In this document: positions 17,940 to 26,033 of the stretch, piece by piece
Numbering within the stretch: the first letter of the stretch is position 1
Layout: the number at the start of each line of letters is the position of its first letter
Assembly: GCF_035946055.1 (NCBI RefSeq)
Contig: NZ_CP108364.1
Coordinates: forward strand, 4,588,001-4,652,000
DNA: 64,000 nucleotides
Source: Streptomyces sp. NBC_01341
GTDB lineage: Bacteria; Actinomycetota; Actinomycetes; Streptomycetales; Streptomycetaceae
Reading direction: 5' to 3'
Program-made: the position numbers and the translations under genes
The notes under the pieces: model-generated
Told to the model about the DNA's origin: nothing
What the model saw: the letters and a program-made list of their open reading frames with translations, nothing else
Databases searched by the model: none

Positions 17940-18581
17940 GTGACCGCGGAGACTTCTCAGACGCTCGACCGGGGACTGCGTGTCCTCAAACTGCTCGCCG
18001 ATACCGACCACGGCCTCACCGTCACCGAGTTGTCGAACAAACTCGGCGTGAACCGCACGGTGGTCTACCGACTGCTCGCCACCCTGGAACAGCACGCCCT
18101 CGTCCGGCGCGACCTGGGCGGCCGGGCCAGAGTGGGGCTCGGGGTGCTCCGCCTGGGGCGGCAGGTGCACCCACTCGTCCGGGAGGCGGCGCTGCCCGCG
18201 CTGCGCTCCCTTGCCGAGGACATAGGAGCCACCGCCCACCTCACGCTGGTCGACGGTGCGGACGCCCTCGCGGTCGCTGTGGTCGAGCCGACCTGGACCG
18301 ACTACCACGTGGCCTACCGGGCCGGATTCCGCCACTCCCTGGACCGGGGAGCCGCGGGCCGTGCCATTCTCACCGCCCGGCAGAAGACCGTCGACCATCC
18401 CGGCTACACCCTCACCCAGGGCGAGCTGGAAGCGGGGGCCTGCGGAGCCGCCGCGCCTCTGGTGGGGGTTTCCGGGGTGGAGGGCAGCGTGGGTGTCGTG
18501 ATGCTCGCGGACGCCGTGCCGGAACGGGTCGGGCCCAGGGTGCTCGACGCCGCCCGGGAGGTCGCGGACGCCCTTCGGTGA
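17940..18581 (+). CDS. IclR family transcriptional regulator
   Basis: 213 aa. An N-terminal winged helix-turn-helix (residues 5-65, LDRGLRVLKLLADTDHGLTV and the recognition helix NRTVVYRLLATLE) is followed by a shortened IclR-type effector-binding domain. Family members are usually 240-280 aa, so the C-terminal part is compact. GTG 17940 is preceded by GAGGGAGAGGG. It probably controls a nearby catabolic or transport gene or itself; the target is not evident, as the flanking genes are an unrelated helicase and protease. Confidence 0.85.
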   Translation: MTAETSQTLDRGLRVLKLLADTDHGLTVTELSNKLGVNRTVVYRLLATLEQHALVRRDLGGRARVGLGVLRLGRQVHPLVREAALPALRSLAEDIGATAHLTLVDGADALAVAVVEPTWTDYHVAYRAGFRHSLDRGAAGRAILTARQKTVDHPGYTLTQGELEAGACGAAAPLVGVSGVEGSVGVVMLADAVPERVGPRVLDAAREVADALR

Positions 18582-18646
18582 GGGGTGCCGCCCAGGTCAC
18601 ACCGGGGCGGGCGGAGGCGGAGGCGCGTGGCGGCTAGATTGGGCGG

Positions 18647-19435
18647 GTGGCCATTCGTCTCTCACGCCCCCGCGCCCTCGCCCTCTGCGCGCTGCCCGTT
18701 CTGGCGCTCTTCGGTGCGGCAGCCTTCGCGCCGCTGCCGTTCACCGTGGCGCAGCCCGGTACCACGGCGAACGTCCTCGGGGACAGCAAGGGCGAGCCGG
18801 TCATCACGATCAAGGGCGCGCCCACCCGCACCACCGACGGTCAGCTGCGGATGACGACGATCCTGGCGACCTCGCCCACGGCCGACGTCCGGGTGGCGAG
18901 TGTGGTCGACAGCTGGTTCCGCGGGGACCGCGCCGTCATGCCGCGCGACTCGGTCTACCCGACCGGCGGCTCCGAGAAGGAGATCGAGCGGCACAACCTC
19001 CAGGACATGGAGAAGTCGCAGAACGCCGCCGTCGACGCGGCCCTGAACTATCTCGACAGGTCGCCCGGTTCGGTGGACATCACCCTGCACCTGGAGGACG
19101 TCGGCGGGCCCAGCGCCGGCCTGTTCTTCGCGCTGGGGATCGTCGACAAGCTGGTCGGCGACGGCTCGGGCGGCGACCTGACCGGCGGCCGCACCGTCGC
19201 CGGCACGGGGACCATCGAGCCCAGCGGCGCGGTCGGCGCGGTCGGCGGGGTCTCCCTGAAGACACAGGCCGCCCGGCGGGACGGCGCGACCGTCTTCCTC
19301 GTCCCGAAGGCGGAGTGCACACAGGCGAAGTCCGAGCGCCCCGAGGGCCTGCGGCTGATCCCCGTCACGACACTGAAGAACGCGGTGTCCTCGCTGCGGG
19401 CGCTTGAGCAGGGGGGCAAGGTACCGAGCTGCTGA
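18647..19435 (+). CDS. Membrane-anchored Lon-like S16 protease (YlbL-like, no PDZ)
   Basis: 262 aa. An N-terminal hydrophobic segment (residues 8-30) anchors an extracytoplasmic domain. The C-terminal half is a Lon proteolytic domain with the Ser in GGPSAGLFF (S156) and the Lys in VSLKTQAA (K205) as the catalytic dyad. Unlike YlbL/SdrC-type relatives, no PDZ domain is evident. Start GTG 18647 has no Shine-Dalgarno sequence but a TAGATT -10-like hexamer ends 6 nt upstream, so the mRNA is probably leaderless. Its 3' end overlaps the convergent MFS gene by 71 bp. Confidence 0.82.
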   Translation: MAIRLSRPRALALCALPVLALFGAAAFAPLPFTVAQPGTTANVLGDSKGEPVITIKGAPTRTTDGQLRMTTILATSPTADVRVASVVDSWFRGDRAVMPRDSVYPTGGSEKEIERHNLQDMEKSQNAAVDAALNYLDRSPGSVDITLHLEDVGGPSAGLFFALGIVDKLVGDGSGGDLTGGRTVAGTGTIEPSGAVGAVGGVSLKTQAARRDGATVFLVPKAECTQAKSERPEGLRLIPVTTLKNAVSSLRALEQGGKVPSC

Positions 19436-20687
19436 CCTGCGGCCCGGGGCTCTCCATGGAGCGCCAGGCGGGGAAGACCAGCGGGCTCAGCGTCGCGAGG
19501 AAGTAGACCCCGCCCATCGCCAGCAGCGCCCCCGTCGTACCCGTGCTCTCCACCAGGAGCCCCGCCGCGAGGCCGCCGACCGGCATCGCGAGCTCGCAGC
19601 CGGCCGTGAGCGCACCGGAAACCCGGCTCCGCAGCTCCTCCGGGACGCGCTCGTACGTCATCGTCGTCAGGATCGGGTTCAGCATGCCCCCGGCGACACC
19701 GCCCAGTGCCATCGTGACCGCCAGCGGCAGCGTCGTCCCTGTCAGGGCCGCGACCGCGAACCTCGGCGCTCCGCACAGCATCACGCACACCGTGAACACC
19801 GTCCGCCGCGAGAAGCGGTGGCCGACCGCGCCGTAGAGCAGCGCGCCCGTCAGCCCGCCCGCCCCGAACAGCGCGGTGAGCAGGCCGAGATCGGTGGCCC
19901 CGCCCAGTTCCGCCTCGGCGTGCACGGGCAGCAGGACGGCGTTCCAGCCCTGGTCCGTGCCGTTCATGAACATGACCATGACGACGACGGCGAGCAGAAG
20001 CCGGTTGCCCAGCAAGTAGGCGTAACCCTCACGCAGTTCACTGCCGTAGGTACGCAGCGAGACGGGGGCCGCGGCCTTGCGGGGCTCGGCCGCGCGGACC
20101 CCGCGCACTCCGGCCGCCACCAGCAGGGCGGACAGCGTGAAGGTGGCGGCGTCCAGCAGGAGCACGGTCTCGGCGCCGACGACGGCGATGAGCACGCCCG
20201 CGAGTGCCGCACCGACCATACGGGCGCCGCGCGACACCGCGTCGAAGAGGCTCGCGGCACGGGCGAGCGTGGTGCCCGCGTGTTCGGCGAGATCGGGCAC
20301 GAGGACGTAGCGCGCGGTGTTGCCGGGGGTGTGGGCCAGTCCGTTCAGCGCCATCAGGGCGCACAGCATCCAGAATTCGAGCACGCCCGCGTAGTGCAGC
20401 AGCGGGACGGCGGCGACGGCCGCGCCGCAGACCGCGTCGGATCCCACGGCCACGCGGCGCCGGCCCAGCCGGTCGATGACCGGCCCGCCGACCAGGGCGG
20501 CGACGACGATGGGCAGGGTCGCGCAGAAGGCGACCACACCGGCCCGGCCCGCGCTGCCGGTGGTCTCCAGGACGAACCACGGCACACCGATCAGGGTGAG
20601 CGATGTGCCCGCCGTCGATATGGAGTTGGCCGCCAGGACGGCCGCGAGCGGCGTGCGGTGCCGCAGGGCCCGATCTCGCCCGCCCAT
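19365..20687 (-). CDS. MFS transporter, enterobactin exporter/EntS-like
   Basis: 440 aa with about 12 membrane segments and the GGPVIDRLGRRRV loop (motif A type) near residue 68. It looks like the EntS/MFS_3 group of exporters. It is the third gene of a minus-strand set with the ArsR regulator (21503) and a 60-aa protein (20872), starting 2 bp after the latter's stop. It is therefore probably repressed by the ArsR protein and induced by a ligand it exports. The 3' end runs 71 bp into the convergent protease gene; the tail (APAARTPRSSVS) is low complexity. Confidence 0.84.
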   Translation of the reverse strand: MGGRDRALRHRTPLAAVLAANSISTAGTSLTLIGVPWFVLETTGSAGRAGVVAFCATLPIVVAALVGGPVIDRLGRRRVAVGSDAVCGAAVAAVPLLHYAGVLEFWMLCALMALNGLAHTPGNTARYVLVPDLAEHAGTTLARAASLFDAVSRGARMVGAALAGVLIAVVGAETVLLLDAATFTLSALLVAAGVRGVRAAEPRKAAAPVSLRTYGSELREGYAYLLGNRLLLAVVVMVMFMNGTDQGWNAVLLPVHAEAELGGATDLGLLTALFGAGGLTGALLYGAVGHRFSRRTVFTVCVMLCGAPRFAVAALTGTTLPLAVTMALGGVAGGMLNPILTTMTYERVPEELRSRVSGALTAGCELAMPVGGLAAGLLVESTGTTGALLAMGGVYFLATLSPLVFPAWRSMESPGPQVSSSVPCPPAQAPAARTPRSSVS

Positions 20688-20689
20688 CG

Positions 20690-20872
20690 TCAGACCGCCC
20701 GCACGGTACGGGCCGGGGCCGGCGAGGTCTGGGTCAGCCTGAGGCCCAGCTCGATCATGGTCCAGCCCATCCGGTGGCGCAGGCCGGTCCGCGTCGGGCG
20801 GAACGCGGCTGCCGCGTCGTGGAGTTCGGCGGCGCGCAGGGTGTGCAGCACATGATGGATGTCGCAGTGCAC
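20690..20872 (-). CDS. Small basic/helical protein between ArsR and MFS genes
   Basis: 60 aa, starting at GTG 20872 with GAGGGGA about 8 nt upstream and ending 2 bp before the MFS start. The N-terminus HCDIHHVLHTLRAAELHDAA resembles a small-protein type common in Streptomyces (HxDIH...RxAEL...A) of unknown function. It has no signal peptide or metal-binding motif beyond the His residues. Tight packing in the operon supports it being real. Confidence 0.6.
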   Translation of the reverse strand: MHCDIHHVLHTLRAAELHDAAAAFRPTRTGLRHRMGWTMIELGLRLTQTSPAPARTVRAV

Positions 20873-20885
20873 GGCGGTGGTCCCC

Positions 20886-21503
20886 TCAGTCGGTGGAGCG
20901 CGGGAACATGTGCAGGTGGGTGCGGATGACACCCGCCCCTTCGGCGTCGTCGGGGACGCGGCCCCGGTAACTGCTCATCACTTCGTGCAGCTTCCCGGCG
21001 AGTTCCAGGGCGAGTTCCGGGGTGAGCCGGAACTTGAAGTCGCTGATGTCCATCGCCCGCTGCCACTCATCGGGCCACTCGTGCATGGTCCCGAGCCAGG
21101 TGTTCAGTTCCTGGGCGTGCGTGGTCGCGACCTCGTGGAGCACCACCCCTATGGCGCCCCGCACTTCGGGGTCCGCGTGGTGGGTGAAGTCGGCGGCGGC
21201 CCCGAACACGGTCCCCGTGTGGGCGGCCTTCCACCACCGCTCGCGCCCCTTGCCGCGCTCCGGATCATCCTCGACGAAGCCGTACGCCGCGAGCTGCCGC
21301 AGGTGGTAGCTGGTGGCGCCGCTGGACTCGCCGAGACGGTCGGCGAGCCCGGACGCGGTGGCGGGTCCGAACTCCCGGAGAGCGTTCAGCAGCCGGATGC
21401 GCAGCGGGTGGGCGAGGCCGCGCAGGGTGCGGGCGTCGACGTGGTGGAGCTCGGGGTCGTCGGAGTACGGGGACGTGCGGTCCACCGGATCGTTCGGCGT
21501 CAT
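20886..21503 (-). CDS. ArsR-type winged-helix transcriptional regulator
   Basis: 205 aa. An ArsR/HTH_20-type winged helix covers residues 20-85 (LRGLAHPLRIRLLNALREFG, then SGATSYHLRQLAAYGFVE), followed by a C-terminal helical domain with His/Trp that may bind the inducer. ATG 21503 is chosen; longer frames upstream would run over the palindromic operator. A perfect 8-4-8 palindrome lies 15 bp upstream of the start, so autoregulation and control of the downstream exporter are likely. Confidence 0.85.
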   Translation of the reverse strand: MTPNDPVDRTSPYSDDPELHHVDARTLRGLAHPLRIRLLNALREFGPATASGLADRLGESSGATSYHLRQLAAYGFVEDDPERGKGRERWWKAAHTGTVFGAAADFTHHADPEVRGAIGVVLHEVATTHAQELNTWLGTMHEWPDEWQRAMDISDFKFRLTPELALELAGKLHEVMSSYRGRVPDDAEGAGVIRTHLHMFPRSTD

Positions 21504-21518
21504 GAGGCGACCGTAAGG

Positions 21519-21538
21519 TTGCAAAGACTGCTTTGCAA
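21519..21538. promoter_or_regulatory. ArsR operator palindrome
   Basis: Perfect inverted repeat TTGCAAAG-ACTG-CTTTGCAA, 15 bp upstream of the ArsR start. An additional TTTTGCAA half-site follows at 21544-21551. The position between promoter and start is that of an autoregulatory operator. It is the only AT-rich patch in the neighbourhood. Confidence 0.75.
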
Positions 21539-21621
21539 CAGGTTTTTTGCAACGACTTCTTTGGATGCCGGTCGCGGGGCCGCGCGGACCACGGGCATGC
21601 GGCGCCACACGGGACCCGCAC

Positions 21622-21672
21622 GCCGAAGCCGGAACCCCCTCCGCGCACTGCGGTGGAGGCCCCGGCTTCGGC
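21622..21672. terminator. Terminator of the osmoprotectant ABC operon
   Basis: Outer stem GCCGAAGCCGG/CCGGCTTCGGC (21622-21632 and 21662-21672) with a partly paired GC-rich interior. It lies 22 bp past the minus-strand operon's stop and upstream of the ArsR operator, separating the two minus-strand units. Confidence 0.65.
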
Positions 21673-21693
21673 GAGGGCTGTGGTGCGTCCCGC

Positions 21694-22665
21694 TCAGCCC
21701 TCCTTGATGAATCCTTCCTTCAGCAGCCAGTCCTTGGCCACCTCGTGCGGGTCCTCGCCGTCCACGTCCACCTTGGAGTTGAGCTCCTGTGCGAGCTCGG
21801 TGGTCAGCTTCCTCGTCACCGGCGCCAGCATCCCCGCGATCTCGGGATACTTGTCGAGGGTCGCCGTGTGGACGGCGGGCGCGGCGTTGTAGTTCGGAAA
21901 GAACTGCAGGTCGTCCTGTGTCACGTCCAGGTTCATCGCCTTGATCCGGCCGTCCGTGGTGTACACCTCGCCCAGAAGGCAGGAGTTGGACTTGTTGACC
22001 TGGGTGTAGATGATCCCGGCGTCCATCTTCTGGATGTTGGCGGCCGGCAGCTTCATCCCGTACTTCTTCTGCATGCCGGGCAGCCCGTCGTCGCGCGAGG
22101 CGAACTCGTTCTCCACGCAGAGCGTCACGGCCTTCGGGTCCTTCTTGGCGAGCGCTGCCACGTCCGACAGCGTCTTCAGGTGGTACTTCGCGTTGTTCTT
22201 CTTGCTGATGGCCAGGGCGTACGTGTTGTCCAGGGTCGCCGGCGGGAGCCAGGTCACCCCGTTGCCGATGTCCTCGTCGCGTACCGCCTTCCACTGCTTC
22301 TGCGGGTCGACGATCGGTTCGGCGTGACCCAGATAGGTGATCCACGCTGTGCCCGTGTAGTCGTACAGCGCGTCCGCCTCGCCCTTGACGACCGCCTCAC
22401 GCGCGCTGATCGACCCCGGAAGATTCGTGCGGTCCAGCACCTCGGCGCCGGCCGCCTTGAAGATCAGGCCGATGATGTTGCCGAGGATGATGTTCTCGCT
22501 GAAGTTCTTCGAGGTCACCGTGAGGGACGCGCCCTTGAGGGGCTGCCCCTTACCTACCGACCCCGGTACCACCTCGTCCACCAGCGGCGATCCGCTCTTC
22601 AGCCCGCACCCCGTGAGCACGAGGGCGAGCGCGGCCACCGATGCGAGGCCCGTTCGCATCCTCAC
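21694..22665 (-). CDS. opuCC: Glycine betaine/osmoprotectant ABC transporter substrate-binding lipoprotein
   Basis: 323 aa from GTG 22665. The signal sequence ends in a lipobox L-T-G-C20. The mature protein matches the OpuAC/ProX type-II binding domain: LTVTSKNFSENIILG at the start, DYTGTAW in the cleft, and PAVHTATLDKYPEIAGML near the end. It captures betaine, choline or similar compatible solutes outside the membrane. It is the last gene of a four-gene operon. GTG overlaps the upstream permease stop by 4 nt; ATG 22659 is a possible alternative with better spacing to GGAGG. Confidence 0.88.
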   Translation of the reverse strand: MRMRTGLASVAALALVLTGCGLKSGSPLVDEVVPGSVGKGQPLKGASLTVTSKNFSENIILGNIIGLIFKAAGAEVLDRTNLPGSISAREAVVKGEADALYDYTGTAWITYLGHAEPIVDPQKQWKAVRDEDIGNGVTWLPPATLDNTYALAISKKNNAKYHLKTLSDVAALAKKDPKAVTLCVENEFASRDDGLPGMQKKYGMKLPAANIQKMDAGIIYTQVNKSNSCLLGEVYTTDGRIKAMNLDVTQDDLQFFPNYNAAPAVHTATLDKYPEIAGMLAPVTRKLTTELAQELNSKVDVDGEDPHEVAKDWLLKEGFIKEG

Positions 22666-23516
22666 GCTTCCTCCAGTCCGCGCGGCGTCAGCCACAGTTC
22701 GACCAGCGAGGCCAGCCAGTCCACCAGCAGTGCGAGGACCACCGTCAGCACGGAACCGAGCACCAGCACGGGCATGCGCTGCGTCTGGATCCCGGAGGTG
22801 ATCAGGTCGCCCAGCCCGCCGCCGCCCCCGAAGGTGGCGAGGGTCGCCGTGCCCACGTTGAGGACCAGCGCCGTCCGCACACCCGCAAGGATCAGCGGGA
22901 CCGCGAGCGGCAGTTCGACCTTGGTGAGCGTGCCCATCGCCGACATGCCGATGCCCCGGGAGGCCTCGACGAGCGTCGGTTCGATCGAGTTCAGCCCCGC
23001 CACCGTGTTGGAGAGCACCGGCAGCACCGCGTAGATCACCATGCCGACGATCGCGGTCGACGGCCCGATGCCCAGCCAGATCACCAGCAGCGCCAGCAGC
23101 CCGATCGCAGGGGTGGCCTGGCCGATGTTCGCGAGGGCCGTGACCCCGGGTGCGGCCTTCTTCAGGCCGCGCCGGGTCAGGGCGATGCCGAGCGGGATCG
23201 CGATGATCAGCACCCAGAAGGTGGAGATCGCGGTCAGCCTGACGTGCTGCCACCAGCGCACTTCGACGATGTCGCCCGCGATCGAGTTCTCGGCGACCGA
23301 GTCGAGCTCGACGTTGGAGATCCAGATATACGTGGCGACCAGGACGACCGCGAGCACCGCCGGTACCACCACGAGCTTCTGCCAGGTGATGCGTCGTGCG
23401 GGCGCGGACCGCGGGGGTGGCGGCTCCGCTTCCTCGTCACGGAACGCGTGGCCCTTCACGTCGTGTTCTCCGGGTGGCCGCGCCCCCTTGGGAGGTGCCT
23501 GATGACTGGGGGTCAC
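22662..23516 (-). CDS. opuCD: Osmoprotectant ABC transporter permease (second)
   Basis: 284 aa. A 40-residue charged/Pro-rich N-terminus precedes six hydrophobic segments. The EAA-like loop EASRGIGMSAMGTLTKVELP (about residues 185-205) is the site that docks on the ATPase. Relatives import betaine/choline-type solutes. Start and stop overlap the ATPase and binding-protein genes by 4 nt each, so translation is coupled. The long soluble N-terminus is unusual relative to the first permease (215 aa). Confidence 0.87.
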   Translation of the reverse strand: MTPSHQAPPKGARPPGEHDVKGHAFRDEEAEPPPPRSAPARRITWQKLVVVPAVLAVVLVATYIWISNVELDSVAENSIAGDIVEVRWWQHVRLTAISTFWVLIIAIPLGIALTRRGLKKAAPGVTALANIGQATPAIGLLALLVIWLGIGPSTAIVGMVIYAVLPVLSNTVAGLNSIEPTLVEASRGIGMSAMGTLTKVELPLAVPLILAGVRTALVLNVGTATLATFGGGGGLGDLITSGIQTQRMPVLVLGSVLTVVLALLVDWLASLVELWLTPRGLEEA

Positions 23517-24781
23517 AGCCCGCCGTCACCTCCCTCGAGCTCCTGCTCCGTCTGGTGGACGCGCAGCTCCTCCAGGTCGTGCTCGTGCTCCATCGCGGTG
23601 AGCCGGTCGGCCTCCAGGAGCTCCTGGACGGAGTTCATCAGGGTGTGCATGTCGACGACGCCGATGAACTCACCGCGCCGCCCCGTCACGGCGACCCGGC
23701 CACCGCTGTCGGTCAGCACCGCCTCCAGTGCGTCGTGCAGCGTCGCGTCCCGGGTCACCGTGTCGTGCACCAGTTGCCCGGCCCGGGCGAGCGACCCCTT
23801 GGCCCGCATCAGGTCGCCGCGCCGCAGCCACTTGTAGGGGCGGTTGCGGCGGTCCAGCATCAGCAGTTCGTTGTGCCCGCCGTCCCGCAGCTTGTTGAAG
23901 ATCGACTGGAGCGGGTCCTCGACGGTGACCGTGGGGAAGTCGGCGATGCCCACGTCCCGCACACGGGTCAGGTTGAGCCGCTTCAGGGCGGCGCCCGCAC
24001 CGACGAATCCCGAGACGAAGTCGTCCGTCGGGTTGGTGAGGATGGCCTCGGGGGTGTCGAACTGCGCGATGTGCGAACGCTCCCGCAGCACCGCGATCCG
24101 GTCGCCGAGCTTGATGGCCTCGTCGAAGTCGTGGGTGACGAAGACGATCGTCTTGTGCAGTTCGTGCTGGAGCCTGATCAGCTCGTCCTGGAGGTGGTCC
24201 CGGGTGATCGGGTCCACCGCCCCGAAGGGCTCGTCCATCAGCAGGACGGGCGGGTCCGCGGCCAGGGCGCGCGCCACCCCCACGCGCTGCTGCTGTCCCC
24301 CGGAGAGCTGGCGCGGATAGCGCCCGTGGAACTCCCGGGGGTCGAGCCCGACCAGGTCGAGCATCTCCTCGACCCGGTCCTTCACACCCGACTTCGACCA
24401 GCCGGTCATCTTCGGCACGAGGGCGATGTTCTCCGCGACCGTCATGTGCGGGAAGAGACCGGAGGACTGGATCGCGTAACCGATCTTCCGGCGCAGTTTC
24501 ACCGGGTCCATGTCGGTGACGTCCTCGTCGTTGATCCTGATCCGCCCGGACGTCGGCTCGATCAGGCGGTTGATCATCTTCAGTGTGGTGGACTTCCCGC
24601 AGCCGGAGGGCCCCACGAGGATCACGGTCTCGCCGGCCTTGATGTCCATGGACACGTTGTCCACGGCCGGGGCGGGGCTGCCGGGATAGGACTTGCTGAG
24701 GTTCTCGAGCTGGATGGTGGCACCCGAGGCGGTGGTGCGTTCCGGGGTCGACTCCGTCGGCCCGGTGGCGGTCTCAGGCAC
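23513..24781 (-). CDS. opuCA: Osmoprotectant ABC transporter ATPase with tandem CBS domains
   Basis: 422 aa. The ABC domain (residues 24-265) has Walker A GPSGCGKST, the Q-loop YAIQSSGLFPHM, signature LSGGQQQRVGVARAL, Walker B VLLMDEPFGAVD and the switch His in FVTHDFDEA. Residues 290-395 form two CBS domains, which in OpuA sense ionic strength or c-di-AMP and gate the transporter. The start is GTG 24781, overlapping the upstream permease by 8 bp. Confidence 0.92.
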   Translation of the reverse strand: MPETATGPTESTPERTTASGATIQLENLSKSYPGSPAPAVDNVSMDIKAGETVILVGPSGCGKSTTLKMINRLIEPTSGRIRINDEDVTDMDPVKLRRKIGYAIQSSGLFPHMTVAENIALVPKMTGWSKSGVKDRVEEMLDLVGLDPREFHGRYPRQLSGGQQQRVGVARALAADPPVLLMDEPFGAVDPITRDHLQDELIRLQHELHKTIVFVTHDFDEAIKLGDRIAVLRERSHIAQFDTPEAILTNPTDDFVSGFVGAGAALKRLNLTRVRDVGIADFPTVTVEDPLQSIFNKLRDGGHNELLMLDRRNRPYKWLRRGDLMRAKGSLARAGQLVHDTVTRDATLHDALEAVLTDSGGRVAVTGRRGEFIGVVDMHTLMNSVQELLEADRLTAMEHEHDLEELRVHQTEQELEGGDGGL

Positions 24782-25421
24782 GGATCCCCCTAGGGATGGT
24801 CAGCCGCCCGAGGAGGACGTAGGCGGCGTCGAAGAGCAGAGCGAGGATGACGATGCCGATGGTGCCGGCGAGGACCTGGTTGATGGCGTTCGCGCTTCCG
24901 AGTGAGGCGAGGCCGCGGAAGATCTCGTTGCCGAGTCCGGGGCCCGAGGCGTAGGCGGCGATGGCGGCGATCCCCATCAGCATCTGGGTGGAGACCCGGA
25001 TGCCCGTGAGGATGGGCGGCCACGCGAGGGGCAGTTCCACCTTGAGCAGGCGCCGCGTCCGGGACATCCCGATGCCCTTCGCCGCGTCGACGAGGGTCGG
25101 GTCGACACCGCGCAGCCCGACGATGCAGTTGCGGACGATGGGCAGCAGCCCGTACAGCGTCAGGATGATCACGGTGGGCGGGACCCCGAGGCCGACCAGC
25201 GGGATCAACAGGCCGATCGCGGCGAGCGAGGGGATCGTGAGGATCGCCGAGGTGGAGGTGATCGCCAGGGAGCCGCCCCAGCCGCTCCGGTAGCTGACGA
25301 CACCGATCAGGACGCCGAGCAGAGTGGCGATGACCATGCACTGGAAGACGGCGCTGGCGTGCTGATACGTGTCGGTGAGCAGTTGCTGGTGGCGGGTGCC
25401 CACATACTCCCAGAAGTTCAC
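24774..25421 (-). CDS. opuCB: Osmoprotectant ABC transporter permease (first)
   Basis: 215 aa with about five or six membrane segments and the EAA-type loop DAAKGIGMSRTRRLLKVELP. GTG 25421 is the start, with GGAG 6 nt upstream; a longer frame would run into the Lrp gene. It is the first transporter gene of the operon, 16 bp after the Lrp/AsnC stop, so the regulator may be co-transcribed with it. Confidence 0.87.
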   Translation of the reverse strand: MNFWEYVGTRHQQLLTDTYQHASAVFQCMVIATLLGVLIGVVSYRSGWGGSLAITSTSAILTIPSLAAIGLLIPLVGLGVPPTVIILTLYGLLPIVRNCIVGLRGVDPTLVDAAKGIGMSRTRRLLKVELPLAWPPILTGIRVSTQMLMGIAAIAAYASGPGLGNEIFRGLASLGSANAINQVLAGTIGIVILALLFDAAYVLLGRLTIPRGIRA

Positions 25422-25437
25422 ATGTTGCTCCGTAGGC

Positions 25438-25911
25438 TCAGTCGGTGTCCTCTGCAGCCTGCTCAACCAGCGGGATAATACGCAGCGGTACCGGGTTTTC
25501 CATGACGATCGCCGTGGAGGCCCGGACGATGCCATCAAAGCCGACCACGCGGTCGATCACCCGCTGGAGATCGGCGTTCGAGCGGGCGACCAGCCGGCAG
25601 AACATGTCCCCGTGCCCGGTCGTCGTGTGCAGCTCCAGCACCTCCGGAACGCCACTCAAGTGGGCCCGTACGTCGGCTCCTTGCCCCTGCTTGATCTCCA
25701 GAGTGGCGAAGGCGGTGACGGGGTAGCCGAGTGCCGCGGGGTCCACGTCGGGGCCGAAGCCGCGGATGACGCCATTCGACTGAAGCCGGTCCAGCCTCGC
25801 CTGGACGGTGCCGCGCGCCACCCCGAGCCGCCTGGACGCCTCGAGTACACCGATACGGGGCTCACGGGCCAGGAGCAGGATGAGCCGGCCGTCCAGATGA
25901 TCGATCGCCAT
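25438..25911 (-). CDS. Lrp/AsnC family transcriptional regulator
   Basis: 157 aa. The N-terminal HTH (LDGRLILLLAREPRIGVLEA, then LGVARGTVQARLDRLQSNGVI) is followed by the RAM/AsnC ligand-binding domain with the GHGDMFCRLVA effector-loop region. ATG 25911 has GAAGGATC upstream. It is divergent from hpd, a tyrosine-catabolic gene, with 122 bp between the starts, a typical arrangement for an Lrp regulator controlling amino acid catabolism. It is also followed closely by the osmoprotectant operon. The regulatory target is inferred from position. Confidence 0.88.
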   Translation of the reverse strand: MAIDHLDGRLILLLAREPRIGVLEASRRLGVARGTVQARLDRLQSNGVIRGFGPDVDPAALGYPVTAFATLEIKQGQGADVRAHLSGVPEVLELHTTTGHGDMFCRLVARSNADLQRVIDRVVGFDGIVRASTAIVMENPVPLRIIPLVEQAAEDTD

Positions 25912-26033
25912 GATCCTTCTCCCGATGGTCAGGCTGTACACATGGTCCGCCCATCCTGGCGTCAGGCTGGGCACATTGACCAGTGGATGCGCGAACTGTT
26001 GCGCACCTTGCGAAGCGGCGGGAACCTTCGGAC
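25912..26033. promoter_or_regulatory. Divergent promoter region, Lrp regulator / hpd
   Basis: 122 bp between two divergent starts. Contains an inverted repeat TGCGC-N8-GCGCA at 25988-26005 that could be a regulator binding site, and an upstream TGTACA element at about 25935-25940. Promoter positions are not certain. Confidence 0.4.

Noticed and set aside
20996..21608. Longer ArsR protein starting at 21608
   Set aside because: The extra residues would cross the palindromic operator and are encoded in a sequence with promoter-like AT content.
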